Assembly: GCA_028551475.1 (NCBI GenBank)
Contig: CM052355.1
Span: forward strand, 15,459,543 to 15,523,542
Source: Casuarina equisetifolia
Taxonomy: Eukaryota; Streptophyta; Magnoliopsida; Fagales; Casuarinaceae
Length of the DNA: 64,000 bases
Direction of reading: 5' to 3'
In this document: positions 21,077 through 34,400 of the stretch, in pieces
Layout: the number at the start of each line of letters is the position of its first letter
Numbering within the stretch: the first letter of the stretch is position 1
The notes under the pieces: generated by a model
Database searches by the model: none
What the model was told of the DNA's origin: nothing
The model's input: the letters and a program-made list of their open reading frames with translations, nothing else
Program-made: the position numbers and the translations under genes

Positions 21077-24000
21077 TGGTATCCAAGCCAATGTAATGTA
21101 GTAAACTATAACTTCATTTTTTTCTTTTTTCTATTTTAATTTCCTAACTTTCCATATTTACCTTTCCTTTTGCCCCAATTTACCCTGATACCCCTATCCC
21201 CTTCGAAACCCAAGTCATTTCACACTTATCTCATTAAAATCCTAGCCATCGCCACCACCACTTCCTATGGCCAATCCAAACCACTCTTCACCCTCCTCTT
21301 CCATCCCTCCAACCACTCCTGTGGTCAATCACAACCCTTATCTCCTTTCTCCCACCAATTTTCCGCTAGTTAGCATCATCTCTAATAAGCTAACCAGCGA
21401 AGCAAATTGGGGGATTTGGAGCTCATAGATCCACACTATGTTCCTCGCCCATAACAAGCTTCCTTTCCTCATCGGCGATCTCCCTCGCCCAACCAATGAT
21501 GCTAAAGCAGCCCACCAAATGGGACTAATGTCAGGCTACACTGAAGATGTGGCTCTTCCATTCGGTCAACTCTAACCTCAAAAGCATGGTTTCTCGACTA
21601 GACACCGTCGACGGCATCTAGGCTTCTTTCCAAGACAGTTTTGCCAAGATATCCGACACCTAAAAATTTTTGCTCTAGCAAGCTATCAATGATTTGCATC
21701 TCATCGACAGTGCGACTAAAGATAACCTTACCGTGTTTTACGTTCACCTCAAGGACTTTCGTGGTGAGCTCGATGCTTACAACCCCCTAACCTAATGTGA
21801 TTACGGCAAATGTCAGTAAAATGTCAACCGTTGTCTCTAGACAAAGGACTAGGAGGACTTCACGATGAGATTCCTCCTCGCACTGCTAGAGGATTTTACC
21901 ACCCTCCATAGCAACATCCTCTCCTAAGAGAAACTTCACTCTGTGGAGAAGGCGTACACCCTGGCCAAGCAGGACATCCATCAGCGGTCCTAACGCGATG
22001 GCCAGAATCCTACTGGCAACAATAACACCTTCTAGGCGAGCTGGGATGCCAATCCCACACCCCCTTCACGTGGCCATACACATAGGCCTTCTCGACCTTG
22101 GCTTGTTGACCCTTCCTTGCCTGCGCTTAGGCCAGATTCTATCCCTGGCCCGCATGGCTAGCCCAACACTTTAGTCTCACCTATGACCCAACAAGTTGTT
22201 TGCAACTATTGCTAGATTCTCGGGCACACTTTCAAGGTCTGCCACCAATTAGTGGGCTATCCCATTGACTCACAGGCTAGGCCCAAAAGGGGTGCTCGTA
22301 GACGCACCAATAGCCTCGGGCCTTTAGCCCACAAAGCTGCCATCAATGGTGGGCAAGCCCCTACCTCTTTTAGGCCTTTCACTATTGGGCTTAGGCCCCT
22401 ATCTTCACCCTTTAGTGTATCCATCTATGGTCACACTTATTCGGGCCCTAGCCTTATAGGCCCTATCCTTTCTAGCCCCAGTAGTGTTTATAGGGCCTCC
22501 ACTGGCCTCAATCTCTTCGCTGATCAACAAAAACGACTCTTGACTCTCCTCAACCAAATAATTCCCTCTAACCCATTCTCAAGTATTGTTTCTTCCTTTG
22601 CTGACCCTATTTTGTCTTTATGGATTATAGACTCAAGGAAAAGTGATCACATCACTAGCAATTTAATACTTTTAAGTTCCTACCATCCATGTGTTACTCC
22701 AATTAATATCACTTTACTTGACCGCTCAACCTGTCCCGCTACCCACATTGGTCATTATTGCCTTTACCCAAACCTTCACTTCAATAACATTTTATTTGCC
22801 TCTCAATTCAAACATAATTTACTATCCACCTAGAAATTAACCCGTGACAATAACTGTATGGTTTTGTTTTTCGATGATTTCTGTGTTTTTCAAGACCGTA
22901 TGACTGGGGATCTAATTGGGCTCGGCAAGGCTGATCATGGGCTTTATTTTTTATGTTATGAATTTCTTACAAATTTTCATTCTATTTTTTCTAAATATTT
23001 ATTTTCCCTAAAAAGTACTTTTTGTACTCCTAAACAATCTTCTGATGGTAATTTAATTTTTATTAATAATAGCATTTCTTATGAGCTTTTACATCAACAT
23101 CTTGGTCATTCCTCCCTACATAATTTTTCTTCTAAAAAATGCTCTATTTCTTGTCCTTCTTCTTTTTTTTGCCCAATATGCCCTTTGGCTAAACAAACTC
23201 GTCAACCTTTTCCTACACGTCACACTACTACTCAGACTCCTTTTGAGCTTGTCCACATGGATATTTGGGGTCCTCACCGAACTTCCACCCATGATGGTGC
23301 CTGTTATTTTCTAACTATTGTTGACAATTTTTTTCTAGCCACTTGGACCTTCCCCCTTAAATTTAAAAGCCAAGTCTTTTCCAAAATTCAATTTTTTATC
23401 TCCATGGCCCCCACTCAATTCGGTCATTCCATTCGCTGGATTCGTTCTGACAATGGCACCAAATATTTTTCCTTTAAATGTTATGCTTTTCTCTCTCAAC
23501 GAGGCATCATTCATGAGTCCTCTTGCATCTACACCCCTTAACAAAATGGTGTTGTAGAACGCAAGCATCACCATCTCCTTGATGTGGCTTGCGCTTTGAT
23601 ATTTAAGGCACATGTTCCCTCTCATTTTTTAAAGGAAAGTCTCCTCACTGCCATTTATCTTATTAACCATTTTCCTTCCTCTTCTCTTTAAGATTTCAAC
23701 CCTTTTAAAAAATTATTTGGTAAACCTCCTATCCTTGATCACCTTCATGTTTTTAGATGTCGTTGCTATGCCACCACTATTGGCACTCGTGACAAGTTTA
23801 GTCCTCATGCTCTTCCCTGCATTTTCATGGGCTATCCTTCCTTTCAAAAAGGATATCACCTATATGACCCTCATTCTCACAAAATTTTTGTTAGTCGTGA
23901 TGTAATTTTTTAGGAAATAGTGTTCCCTTTCTATTCTTCCCATTCTTCCCATGATAGCTCGATGGCCCCGTCTTCTCCAGCTACTTTGGATCTTGATACT

Positions 24001-25928
24001 TACACTTCATCATCCTTACCAATGGATCTTCCTGATGATCCTACATCCAATAACCCTTCACCCTCTCAAGATCCCAATACCCCTACTCTTGTATCCGATC
24101 CCTTACCTACCCTAGCTCCTATCCCTCATGCTTTCACTCCTCCTTACCCTACCTCCTTATCACCCGGCCGACCCTTCACTTCAACGCTCCAGTAGGCTAA
24201 TAGGCCTACTTGACCGTTGATCTAGAGCATGGACTACCTTTGTCCCACTATACAACAATCCTTATGCACCTTCCTTTATCCCATTTCCAACTATGTGTCT
24301 CTTCATCACTATCATCTACCTTACCAACACTTCCTAGCTTCCATCTCTGCCATCTCCAAACCTACCACCTATCATGAGGCTGTCACCAACCCCAATTGGG
24401 TTGCCGCCATGGATGCTGAACTTTCTACTCTTGAGGCAAATCACATTTGGGATGTCATTTCTTTACCCCTCAGTCGTTGTCCTATTAGATGTAAATGGGT
24501 TTACAAAGTGAAATATCGTGTCAATGGATCCATTGAATGCTATAAAGTCCAATTGGTTGCTAAGGGCTTTCATTAGTAAAAGGGCATCAACTACTAAGAT
24601 ACTTTTCTCCATTGCCAAACATGTCACTATTTTCCTTTTTATCACCATTGTTGCTGCTCACCACTAGCCTCTCTACCAGATGGACATCTAGAATGTCTTT
24701 CTTCATGATGACCTTTCTAAGGAAGTCTATATGGAGCTTCCCCACAATTTTACAATCAGGGGGAGTCTCGGGTGTGTCGATTGCACAGATCCCTCTATGG
24801 GTTAAAGCAAGCTTCTCGACAGTGGAATAAAAAGTTCATCGATGCATTGATTGCCCATGGCCTCACTCACTCTTATAATGACTACTCCTTGTTCACCAAA
24901 AGGCAAGGTACTACTTTCATATCTTTACTCATTTATGTTAATGATATTTTAATCATAGGGAATAATTAAGACTCCATTGAAGACCTCAAGAAGTACTTGC
25001 ATGCTACCTTCTTCATGAAGGATCTCAGATTATCAAAGTTTTTCTTGGGCCTCGAAATCGCTCATTCTCCAGAAGGGATTTCTTTGAGCCAACATAAGTA
25101 CACACTCAAGCTAATTTCTAAAACTGGTCTAGTTGGATCTAAGCCTTCCCTCATCCCGATGGAACAAAATAAAAAATTCACCAGCATTGAATACGATGAA
25201 AGCTTAAGTGAAAAGTCCAATTATCCACCTCTTGCAGATCTATCAACTTACAAACAACTAGTAGGACAACTGATATACTTAACTTTTACTAGGCCTAACA
25301 TCACTTTCTCCGTTCAACTTCTCAATCAATTCGTGCATGAATCGAAGTAATCTTACATGGACACAACTCTTAAAGTGATCAGATATCTTAAAAGATGTCC
25401 AAGACTTGGTCTCATGTTTCCTTCTTCCTCTTAGTTTGAGTTGAAGGCATATTGTGACTTATATTATAATATTGCCCTATGACAAGAAGATCTACTATAG
25501 GCTTTTGCATTTTGTTAGGAAACTCACTGATCTCATAGCGATCAAAGAAGCAACCCACCATGTCATTCTTATTTGCTTAAGCAGAATATCGTGCCATGCA
25601 GGTCACTACTTGTGAAATTATTTGGATCATTGGTCTACTCAAGGATTTTGGTTTGTAGATGAAACATCCAGCATTACTACATTGTGACAATGAGGTCGCA
25701 GAAAAGTTGTAGCAAATCCAATATTCCATAAGCGTACTAAACACATTGAGGTTGAATGTCACTACATGAGAGAAAAGCTTCAATAGGGCATCATTACAAC
25801 TCAACACATTTCCATTAAAGAGCAGCCTACAAACTTGTTGACGAAAGCACTATGTAGTAAACAACATTAGCATCTTCTCTCCAAGCTCGGAGTATTTGAT
25901 TTATACAAATCTCTGGCTTAAGGGAGAG

Positions 25929-26139
25929 TGTTAGTATAAAAATCCTACCTACTACATTACCATATTGAGCCCAAAATCATGCTTAATATATTATAATTAT
26001 TCTGTAATTATGTTTCCTTTATTAGATTGATTACACTCTATAAATGTAACGGTCCAATTGTATAAAAGGTAAGTAAGTGTAATAGAGAAAACTAGTTTAC
26101 ACACTTTGGCCTATCTCGTTAATTCCACCTTTTCTTACA
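25929..26139 (+). repeat. 3' LTR of the second Copia element
   Basis: TGTTAGTATAAAA to CTTACA. Repeat A sequence resumes immediately afterwards. Confidence 0.88.
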
Positions 26140-26510
26140 ACTACACGTAATGCATTAGGGTCTTAACACCTAAGTCATGTCCTATGCATGCGTTGGCCTT
26201 GCCATGGGCATGCCTTGCACCCACTCAATGGCCAAGCCCTAAGTGCTCCCTAAAACCTTGTTATGCCCAAGCCCTAGCACACAAGGTGCCTTGAATGCAT
26301 CCTGTGTTGCTTAGGCACGTTCCATGGAGCTAGGGCTGCATGGGTGCCCACGCATGCACCATGGCCTTGTTGCATGCTCACGTTGGCCTTGCTATACATA
26401 TGCTGGCATGGCCTGCGTAATCTTGGTCAGGCACTTCTTAACCTTCCTAATGCATGTCGTGCACGTTGGCCTTGCCATGGGCATGCCACATGCTTTCACC
26501 ATAGTTTTTC
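26140..26510. repeat. Dispersed repeat A (right copy, continued)
   Basis: Continues the copy that begins at about 20810 before the Copia insertion. It matches 340-690: AGGGTCTTAACACCTAAG compares with AGAATCTTAACACTTAAAG, and CATGGAGCTA-G-CTGCATGGG is shared. It carries the same GGCCTTGCC and GGCATGCC sub-motifs. It ends near the left edge of the Gypsy element. Confidence 0.65.
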
Positions 26511-26530
26511 CCTTCAAATAATTGGACTTT

Positions 26531-26940
26531 TGTCACAGGCTAAACTTAGGTGGGAGTTGGGCTTAAGTGATTGTAGAAGAGTTGGGTTTAATAAGGTTTA
26601 GGCCTTGTTGATTAGGTGAGAGGAGAGGCCTAACATGGTGGGAAAAGGGAAGGTCTAAAGGCATTTTTTAGAGTAAGACACGAGGGAAAGAAAGGCATTC
26701 TGGAAAGGTAGTGTAGTTTGGGACTTCTCGGTTATGGGGTGCAGAAAGAAGTAATCAGCGGTGTTGGGTTCCCAACAACAAGCCCTGCTTTTGGTTCTCC
26801 TTCTAGTTTTCTCACAATTTCTCATTTAGCAAGGTACCGGAAGGCTGCTAGGGGTCAAGATTCTTCCAAGGACCTACAACTAGAGCTCAGGTGGCTGTTG
26901 CAACTTTCCAAGCCTCAAAGGAATAGGTACCACTGTTAAA
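26531..26940 (+). repeat. 5' LTR of the Gypsy element
   Basis: Starts TGTCACAGGCTAAA and aligns throughout with 31075-31470, including TGTAGTTTGGGACTTCTC and CCAAGCCTCAAAGGAATAGG. Confidence 0.88.
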
Positions 26941-29608
26941 AGTGGTATCAAAACACTTTGATCCATCCATGGAGGGGTGCGTTTCACAAAGCGAAACTGG
27001 GATGTCTTCTCTAAAGTCCCAATTCGCATCTAGCATGACACAGATGGTAACTAAGATGCAAGATCTCCGCTCCCGCATGGATCTCATCTTGTCCCAGCTC
27101 CAATCAGTTGCTTCCCAATGTTTCAACTCCTTATCCGGCGGCGACGGCTGTAATCCTTCAGCGAGGGAAGGTAACCCTAATCCCCTAATGTCACATTTGC
27201 AATCCTCGAACCCTAACAAGTCAAGATCGAGCCCTAACAAGTCAGGGCCTAATGGGTCAGGTTTTTCAAGATCAGGTCAAGATTCCAATTTTAATCTCCT
27301 GAACCATATAACTCGCTTTAATTTCCCCTGTTTCCATCATGAAGATGACCCCTCTTCCTGGATTTTCTTGGCAATGGAGCTCTTTAAGTTCCACAGGGTG
27401 TTAGACTTAGATTGGGTTCATATTTCAACTTGGAATATGGCTAGTAATGTCGTAAAGTGGCTACAGTCCTACAAAGATGACTTAAACAGAGTTGGTCAGA
27501 TCCTTACCTAGGATAGGTTTAGACAAGGCCTTATGGATAGGTATGGAGCTACTAAGCCCCATAGTTCCATCCAAAGCATGATAAGATTAGAACAATCAAG
27601 TTCAGTTGAGCAATATTATGAGCAATTTAGAGAGGCTTTATCCTCTGTGGGGCCTTTGACATCCCAACAAGTAGTGGACTGTTTTATTGGGGGGTTAAAG
27701 GTGGGAATCCAAGGTGATGTAGATGCCAAGCACCCGTTAACCCTAAATGAAGCGTTGCATTTCACCCTTATTTATGAAGACCAATTTTTAAGGTTGCAGG
27801 GCAGCTGGTCAACATACTTAATGGTATGTAGAAGCAAGTTTGAACCCCCTGGCTGAAAGGGGTAAGGCGTTATTGCCTCTTCCAACCCAAGTAAAGGGGA
27901 ATTATGTAGCCAATCGACAACAACACCAGACAAGCACACGGAATTCCCTACCAATCAAAAAATTTACAACTGTTGAGTTAGAAGAAAAGGGACAAAAAGG
28001 GCTATGCTTTCATTGCAATAAAAAAAAAACACTTCAGGGCATAAGTGTCAGAAGAGATTGTTCATTTGTGAGGCTATATACCCGGATGAGTGGGGGGAGA
28101 GAGTGGAGATGTTGTAGAACTGATTGTTGGAGAAGAGGAATTTGATGATTGCCTTAAGATTGAAGAGGCAATGGGAATCTCAACGATGGCCTTGTATGAC
28201 CTAGGAGTAGGGAAACCTAAGACTATGAAGGTAGAAGGACAAGTAGAGAAGTTTAAGAGACAAATACAGGTACTGATTGATTCAGGCAACACCCATAATT
28301 TTATAAATCAGAATTTGGTTGCTCACCTAGGACTCATTGTTAATCATTCAACCACGTTTAAGGTATTAGTATCAAATGGAAAGAGAGTTGAAAGTGTGAG
28401 GGTATGTAGAGGGGTGGAAGTTAAGCTACAAGGAGTGGGAATGAAATTGGATCTATATGTACTCCCTCTAGTGGCTATTGAAGTAGTATTAAAGGTCCAA
28501 TGGTTGGAAACTCTAGGAGATATAAATTAGAACTTTTTAGACCATTGGATGGAGTTTGAAATGGATGTCAAAAGAGTAATTCTTAGAGGGTGGTGACCTA
28601 AACCCTCTAGATTGATAAAAGAGGCCCAATTCTCCAAGGAACTAGCTAAAAGGGAGCAAATCTTAGTGATACAGCTTATGAATAATAAATAGAATGAGAA
28701 AAAGGGACGGATAAAGACTGCAATGGACTTTATAGAGGGATTGTCACCCTCACAAGGGAAGTTGGTAATATTGGTAGTGGTGGATAAACTATCAAAATTT
28801 GGACATTTTATTCCCTTATCCTACCCCTATATGGCAGTGATCGTGGCACAAGCCCTCTTTGAGGACATATTCAAGCTTTATGGCATGCCTTGAACAATAA
28901 TATGTGACAGAGATCCCCTATTTACTAGTACCTTCTGGAAGGAACTGTTCATATTGCAAAACACTAATTTTAACTTTTCTTCTGCATATCACCCTCAAAC
29001 TGATAGACAAACCGAGGCTGTAAACAAAACTCTTGAGATGTACTTGAGGTGCTTCATGGGGGAACAACCCAAGGAGTGGGTTAGGTAGCTGCCATGGGTG
29101 CAGTACCATTATAATACAAGCTGGCATAACTCAATCTTGCATACTCTGTATGAGGTGGTATTTGGGAGGAGTCCCCCATCACTTTCAACATATGTTAAGG
29201 GCTCAACTAAGATAGCTTCAGTGGAATAATTACTAGAGGAGCGGGACATAATGTTGAAAGCTATTAAGAGAAACTTGCAAGCCGCCCAGGTGAGAACGAA
29301 ATAGGTCTATGATAGGAAGATGAAGGAGGTCGATTATCAAAAAAGGGATTGGGTTCTAGTCAAATTTCCTCCATATTGATAGATTTTGGTGGCTTAACAG
29401 AGAAATCATAAGCTTAAATCCTAGTTTTATGAGCCTTACAAGGTAATTAAAAGAATTGGTAGGGTGGTGTATGAACTAGGCCTACCCTCCAGCTCACGGA
29501 TACACTAGTTTTCCATGTTTCAAGACTAAGGAGGTTTAAGAAGGACTTACAAGAGTCACTGTTGAAGCAAGAAGATGAATGTTTGGTGAAATTCTAAATG
29601 CAAGTGAA

Positions 29609-30856
29609 CATGTCAAACAAGCAATATAATGATGAGAAAGATATCGTCCTACAGAGATTGGTGGTTACTAGACCAAGTAATTATTAACGGTGAATAACTC
29701 CTAGAATTTATCTAACAAATCCAATGATAGATGGTAGATTAATTAACTAAATTTAAGAAAACTTAATAAAAGAAATATGTTAGAGCATATGATTTCACCA
29801 TAACTACTAGGTATTATTTTTGATTATTTATGCTTGCAAAAAGGATAATATCTATGTGATAGCGGAACTTCCTAATTTATTTACTATCTTATGTCTAGGT
29901 ATAGTAAACCTACTTAGTTCATTAATTTACTATATCTCTATATGTGAATTAAAACAAACCAAATGCATTAGGATTTATGAATATTTTCAGTTTACACCAA
30001 AAGCCACACAAATAATATGGAATATGTCTATCCATATTTAATTTATGATTACAAATTATAAGAAGTAACTACATATCATCTCCTGTCGATCTCAAACATG
30101 CAAATTAGATCATTCAAGTGGTAGCTAATCACTTAAAAGCATTAAGCACAGTAATATGTAATTTTACATAAACAAAATATCTTACAAAACATAATAATCA
30201 TAAGATTCATACTATCATAATTAGGTTACATCGTAGCTTTAACAAAAATGAACTAAAACATAGAGAAATAATGAGGAATAATAATAATAAGAAATAAAGA
30301 AGGCATCTTGAATTCAAAAACAAGAAGTCTGTCACCCTTTTTGTCTTCTCTTCAAGAAAACCTTGAATTCTTAGCCTGTCTCTTGAGTTGTGCTCAATTT
30401 CCTCCTCTCCTTCCTTTCTTTTGTCTCTTCTCTTCTCTTAAATAGAGTTTAGGTTTAGACCTATCTCCTATCCTAGTAGAACTGGGTTTTAGAGACCTAA
30501 AACAATTAGGTTTTGAACTCCTAAATTAATTGGGATTTGAATTCCTAACATGACTGCTAGGTTTTCTATTTATTTAGAATTAGAAAACCCAACAACAATA
30601 GAAAATCTAATAACAATCATCCAAAGCCCAAGCTCATCTTGACTATCTTGATCTTGATATTACGATTTTTCCACACAATAAGCATCAGGTTCTCCATGTT
30701 CATCCTTTTTCTCCTTGCCTTCTTATGCTACATAAACAAGATAAATTTAGGTAAATAAAGAAGAGTTCAAATATTTTCTCACAATTATTAAATTTATTTA
30801 TTGCCTAAAATAGGTAAAATAACTCTATAAAAATATAGTTATCAATGAGTTTCAAG
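29609..30856. mobile_element. Unidentified 1.25-kb insertion in the Gypsy element
   Basis: Gypsy coding sequence stops before this block and resumes after it. The block is bordered by near-identical 11-mers, ATGCAAGTGAA (29598-29608) and ATGCATGTGAA (30857-30867), which I take as a target-site duplication. The insert is AT-rich with no long open frame, no terminal inverted repeats that I could see, no poly(A) tail and no TG...CA ends. An 11-bp duplication would suit a Mutator-like or a non-LTR element, but neither is shown. Confidence 0.6.
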
Positions 30857-31074
30857 ATGCATGTGAAGAGTTTGAAAATGAGAATAGGCTGAAAGTAGTG
30901 CTAGAACGGAGGAAAAGAAATGGAAGAACAAATCTGTTGGTACATTAGGAGGGCAAATCCCCAGTGGAGGCAACATGGGTGAAGGTTAGGGAATTTTCTT
31001 CCAAATATACAGAATTCACCATGGATACTGAGTCTTAGTCTTAAGGACAAGGCTGAAGTCAAGTGGGGGGGAAT

Positions 31075-31470
31075 TGTCACGGGCTGAATGTAGGGGGGAG
31101 TTGGGCTTAAGTGATTGAAGAAGATCTGGGTTTAATAAGGTTTGGGCCTTGCTGATTGGGTGAGAGGAAAGGCCCAATGTGGTGGGAAGAGGGAAGGTCT
31201 AGAGGCATTTTTTGAGGTAGGGCACATTCTAGAAAGGTGGTGTAGTTTGGGACTTCTCAGTTGCGGGGTGAATAGAGAAGTAATCAGTGGTGTTGGGTTC
31301 TCGACAACGAGCCCTATTTTTGGTTCTCCTTCCAATTTTCTCACTATTCCGCATTCAACAAGGTACCAGAGGGCTGCTCAAGGTCAAGGTTCTTCCAAGG
31401 GACCTACAACTAGAGCTCAAACGACTACTGCAGCTTTCCAAGCCTCAAAGGAATAGGTACCATTATTACA
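31075..31470 (+). repeat. 3' LTR of the Gypsy element
   Basis: Starts TGTCACGGGCTGAA, ends ATTATTACA, and is followed by the ACTTT duplication. Confidence 0.88.
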
Positions 31471-34400
31471 ACTTTCCAAAAGAGTTTTTGTGCATACACT
31501 CAAAAAAAAAAATATTGCGGCTTCATGATGGAGAGACGCAATCTCGAAAGTTTTTACAAACAAGTGAGTAACACAAGCTTTACTTGTCTCAAGTAATGCT
31601 TCCCAATAGCCTCCCCAAGGGGAGCAATAACAAAATACGCCAAAACTGACTAACAAGTCTAACAGCAAAAGATATTATTTGGAAGTTTTGTGATTGCATG
31701 TACAAACTCAAATCCTTATCCAACAGGCTACGTCGTTGGTTCTTATCCTTTCGAGACTGCAAGTGCAATGGGTGCATCCTGTTCAATTGGGACTTAAGCA
31801 CTAAGGTGAGCTTAGATGTATAGTTGTGATGCACATGGGGGAAGCTTGGGTTGAGAAAAGCTGATAGCTACCTCCCAGCCCCCCTAGGACGCATCCCCAA
31901 TGGGCATCCCAGCCACCCCGATCCCAATCCCACGCCGATTCGTTGCCATTTCAAATGCTGCTAAGATTTGATTGATGTTTTTGTGTTGTAATTGCTTGTA
32001 GTACAAATGGTGCGGTTTGTGGTTTTATAGTACAAAAATGAGCACTCTTGGTACACATTCTAGCCTATGATTGTTGATCTATTTCTTCAAATATGTTAGT
32101 TTTGTGCATATCGGAGGATTGAATGATGTGCTGATGGTCTGTATTATCACATATATTTTGCCACGTGGCTATGTGAATGGTGGGGTCCTTAGTTTTATTG
32201 TGGCTCCCAGCTTTTTAAGGAGTCTAACAAAATATTGCCTAGGCTAGACCATGGTGACCCTTTCTTACTGGTTAATTTTGTTATATGTTGTTTGCTTAGC
32301 CTTAGCATGGATCTTGTATGATGACACTGTTGGGTTGGGTGATTATGAAAGGATGAGTCAGAAAGTGTTCATTTAGCCATTTGGGATGTAGATTGCAGTA
32401 GATGTTCAACAGATTGTGCGGATATTCTTGGATCTCTATAATACCTAATTTAATTTTTCTTGGATCTCTTGCTAAGAAAACCCAATGTTCAACAATGAAA
32501 ATAGTGCAATAAACTTAAGGCCGGCAATTTAATCAATAATCTGAGACTCCCACAACCAACTATAAGTGAACTAAGTCAAGGGAGGAGGCAACTTTAGTAA
32601 CCCTCTAAAATATAAATAAATATATATACATTTATTTATTTATTTATTTATTTATTTACTTATTTACTTATATATGTCTGTCGATGTGTTTCCATCTATG
32701 TAATACAAAGCTCTGTTGAATCCAAATTGTAACCCAAATAAGTCGTAAGCAGCGCCAATGCCCAGGCTTTATGATAAGGTCCCGCAAATTAAATCTGTAA
32801 CTCTATACTAGAAAATGCACGTAACAAAGCCCTAGGTTCCGAGATAGTATTTTTGAGGTATGAAGCCCAAAAAGGTGTTTTACTCCAGAAATCCTCGCAT
32901 GCCTCTCATATCCAATCTGTAGAGATATTGTAACACCTTGTGATGATTCATGCTAATTGTGTCCTCAAGCACACAAATCTAACTGAAATGATATTCAATT
33001 AACTATAAATTTCACTACAATTACTCAAATCTACATTCTTATTAAACTGCAGCTAAAACTAAAACTATTATTTGCCTTAAGGGCAATTCTACCTTAAACC
33101 TAAGCTAACAAGAAGAATTATCTCTTATCTGAAATTATGTCTTAGGTGCACTTTGCAAGAGAAATAACATCCACTTCCAAAATTCTTATAACAAACTAAT
33201 CACCTAATCAAATCGTTCACAATATAATAGCCAATGCTCATGTATCTCTACTTAGGCCATTATAAGGCATAAGAATTGAAGTTTAGCGGAGCCTTTTCTT
33301 CCTCTCCTTAAATATAGATTCCTCCTCCTTTTTTCTTTTCCCGAAGCCTATACATTTCTACCATTTTGTGTAGAACCTTGTCCTGTGTACTGTCTACAAG
33401 AATATGAATCTTCAGTAGTCTTATATTGAAGGCGCTTCCTCCGCTTTTTCAATTTTGGAAATAACAAGCATATACATACACAAAATTTGACCCCCATACC
33501 ACAAATGTAAAACAACTAGTAACTGAGATCCCTGATCTAGAGGAACGGCGTTGAACACCAAAAAGCATAACATGGCAGGCATGTTATAGTCACTAGAGAA
33601 GTAGAACATGTTCTTGAATTGTATTATTCATAACTTTTCAGAGATATCGGCCACATTGCGGACTCTTTTTCAAACCCTTATCTCCTAGGTGGCCAAGCGC
33701 AATTGCGTTGCATAAGGCAATAGAGTTTAACAATAACAATGAATCAAAAAACTAATGAAACTCTACTAAAAAAGAGGTGGCGCTCCCACCACAGGACTGA
33801 GACATGTTCGGCGTAAGGATTGTTTGTGGAGGCACCAAGTGGCTGTTAATTCTTTGGGGATGGTCTAAAATAATATGGACAAGACAATATAAGCCTTGCT
33901 TGGTTAAGATTTCAAGATAATCACCAGAACAGACACATCAGAGAAGAGAAGGGCATGCAATTTCATTCGCAGAAGAGACCATTCCAGCTAATATCAAAAA
34001 CATCCTCAATTAGCCAATGCGGGATCCGTTCTTATGGACCATCGTTTATGCTTAATTTGGGTATAGGCAGCCCTGAGCTCGGTGAAAGACTTTGAGCCTG
34101 TTTTTGTACGAAGGCTGAGAAAATAAAACTCTCTACAGAACTAAAACCAACCAAAGAGAGCTAAAACATGACTTAAGACTAGCGTAACCAGCTGAAACTC
34201 ACCAAAGAACCGGATGAGCTCGTATCTAGACCAACTCATATTTGGACGGATCTGATTTGAGCAGGACTTCTGTCCCAAACTGGCAGTATAAGCCGAGGGA
34301 CCAGCCGACTGAGGACATGACCTACCTGCTCAATGGACCAGATGTGGCCTGAGACGCGGCCTGCCCGTGGTATAGAGCATGGCGGCTCAGAGTAGACTGG

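Larger units (their letters stand above)
20873..26139 (+). mobile_element. Ty1/Copia LTR retrotransposon with short LTRs, inserted in repeat A
   Basis: LTRs 20873-21076 and 25929-26139 (about 10% apart by eye). Primer site TGGTATCCAAGCCA at 21077-21090; polypurine stretch AAGGGAGAG at 25920-25928. Parts: gag (about 21.3-22.25 kb, with a knuckle-like C-x2-C-H-x4-C stretch near its end), protease/pre-integrase (about 22.6-22.85 kb), integrase (about 22.86-23.8 kb, with HLGH, CPICPLAKQ and IRSDNGTKYF), reverse transcriptase (about 24.4-25.1 kb) and RNase H (about 25.2-25.9 kb). Target duplications GCTAC and ACTAC. Several large open stretches survive, but it is broken, with perhaps ten interruptions. 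The internal region is more GC-rich than its surroundings. Confidence 0.9.
26531..31470 (+). mobile_element. Ty3/Gypsy LTR retrotransposon with perfect target duplication
   Basis: LTRs 26531-26940 and 31075-31470; primer site TGGTATCAAAAC from 26943; G-rich polypurine stretch just before 31075. Both sides carry ACTTT (26526-26530 and 31471-31475). Recognisable parts: gag (about 26.95-28.05 kb), aspartic protease (about 28.25-28.5 kb, IDSGNTHNFI), integrase (about 28.7-29.5 kb, with FTSTFWKELF and SAYHPQTDRQTE) and a chromodomain-like tail (about 30.87-31.03 kb, SPVEATW). The element is incomplete, with several breaks. A foreign 1.25-kb insertion lies in the tail. LTR divergence of about 12% by eye suggests an age of several million years. 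Confidence 0.88.
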
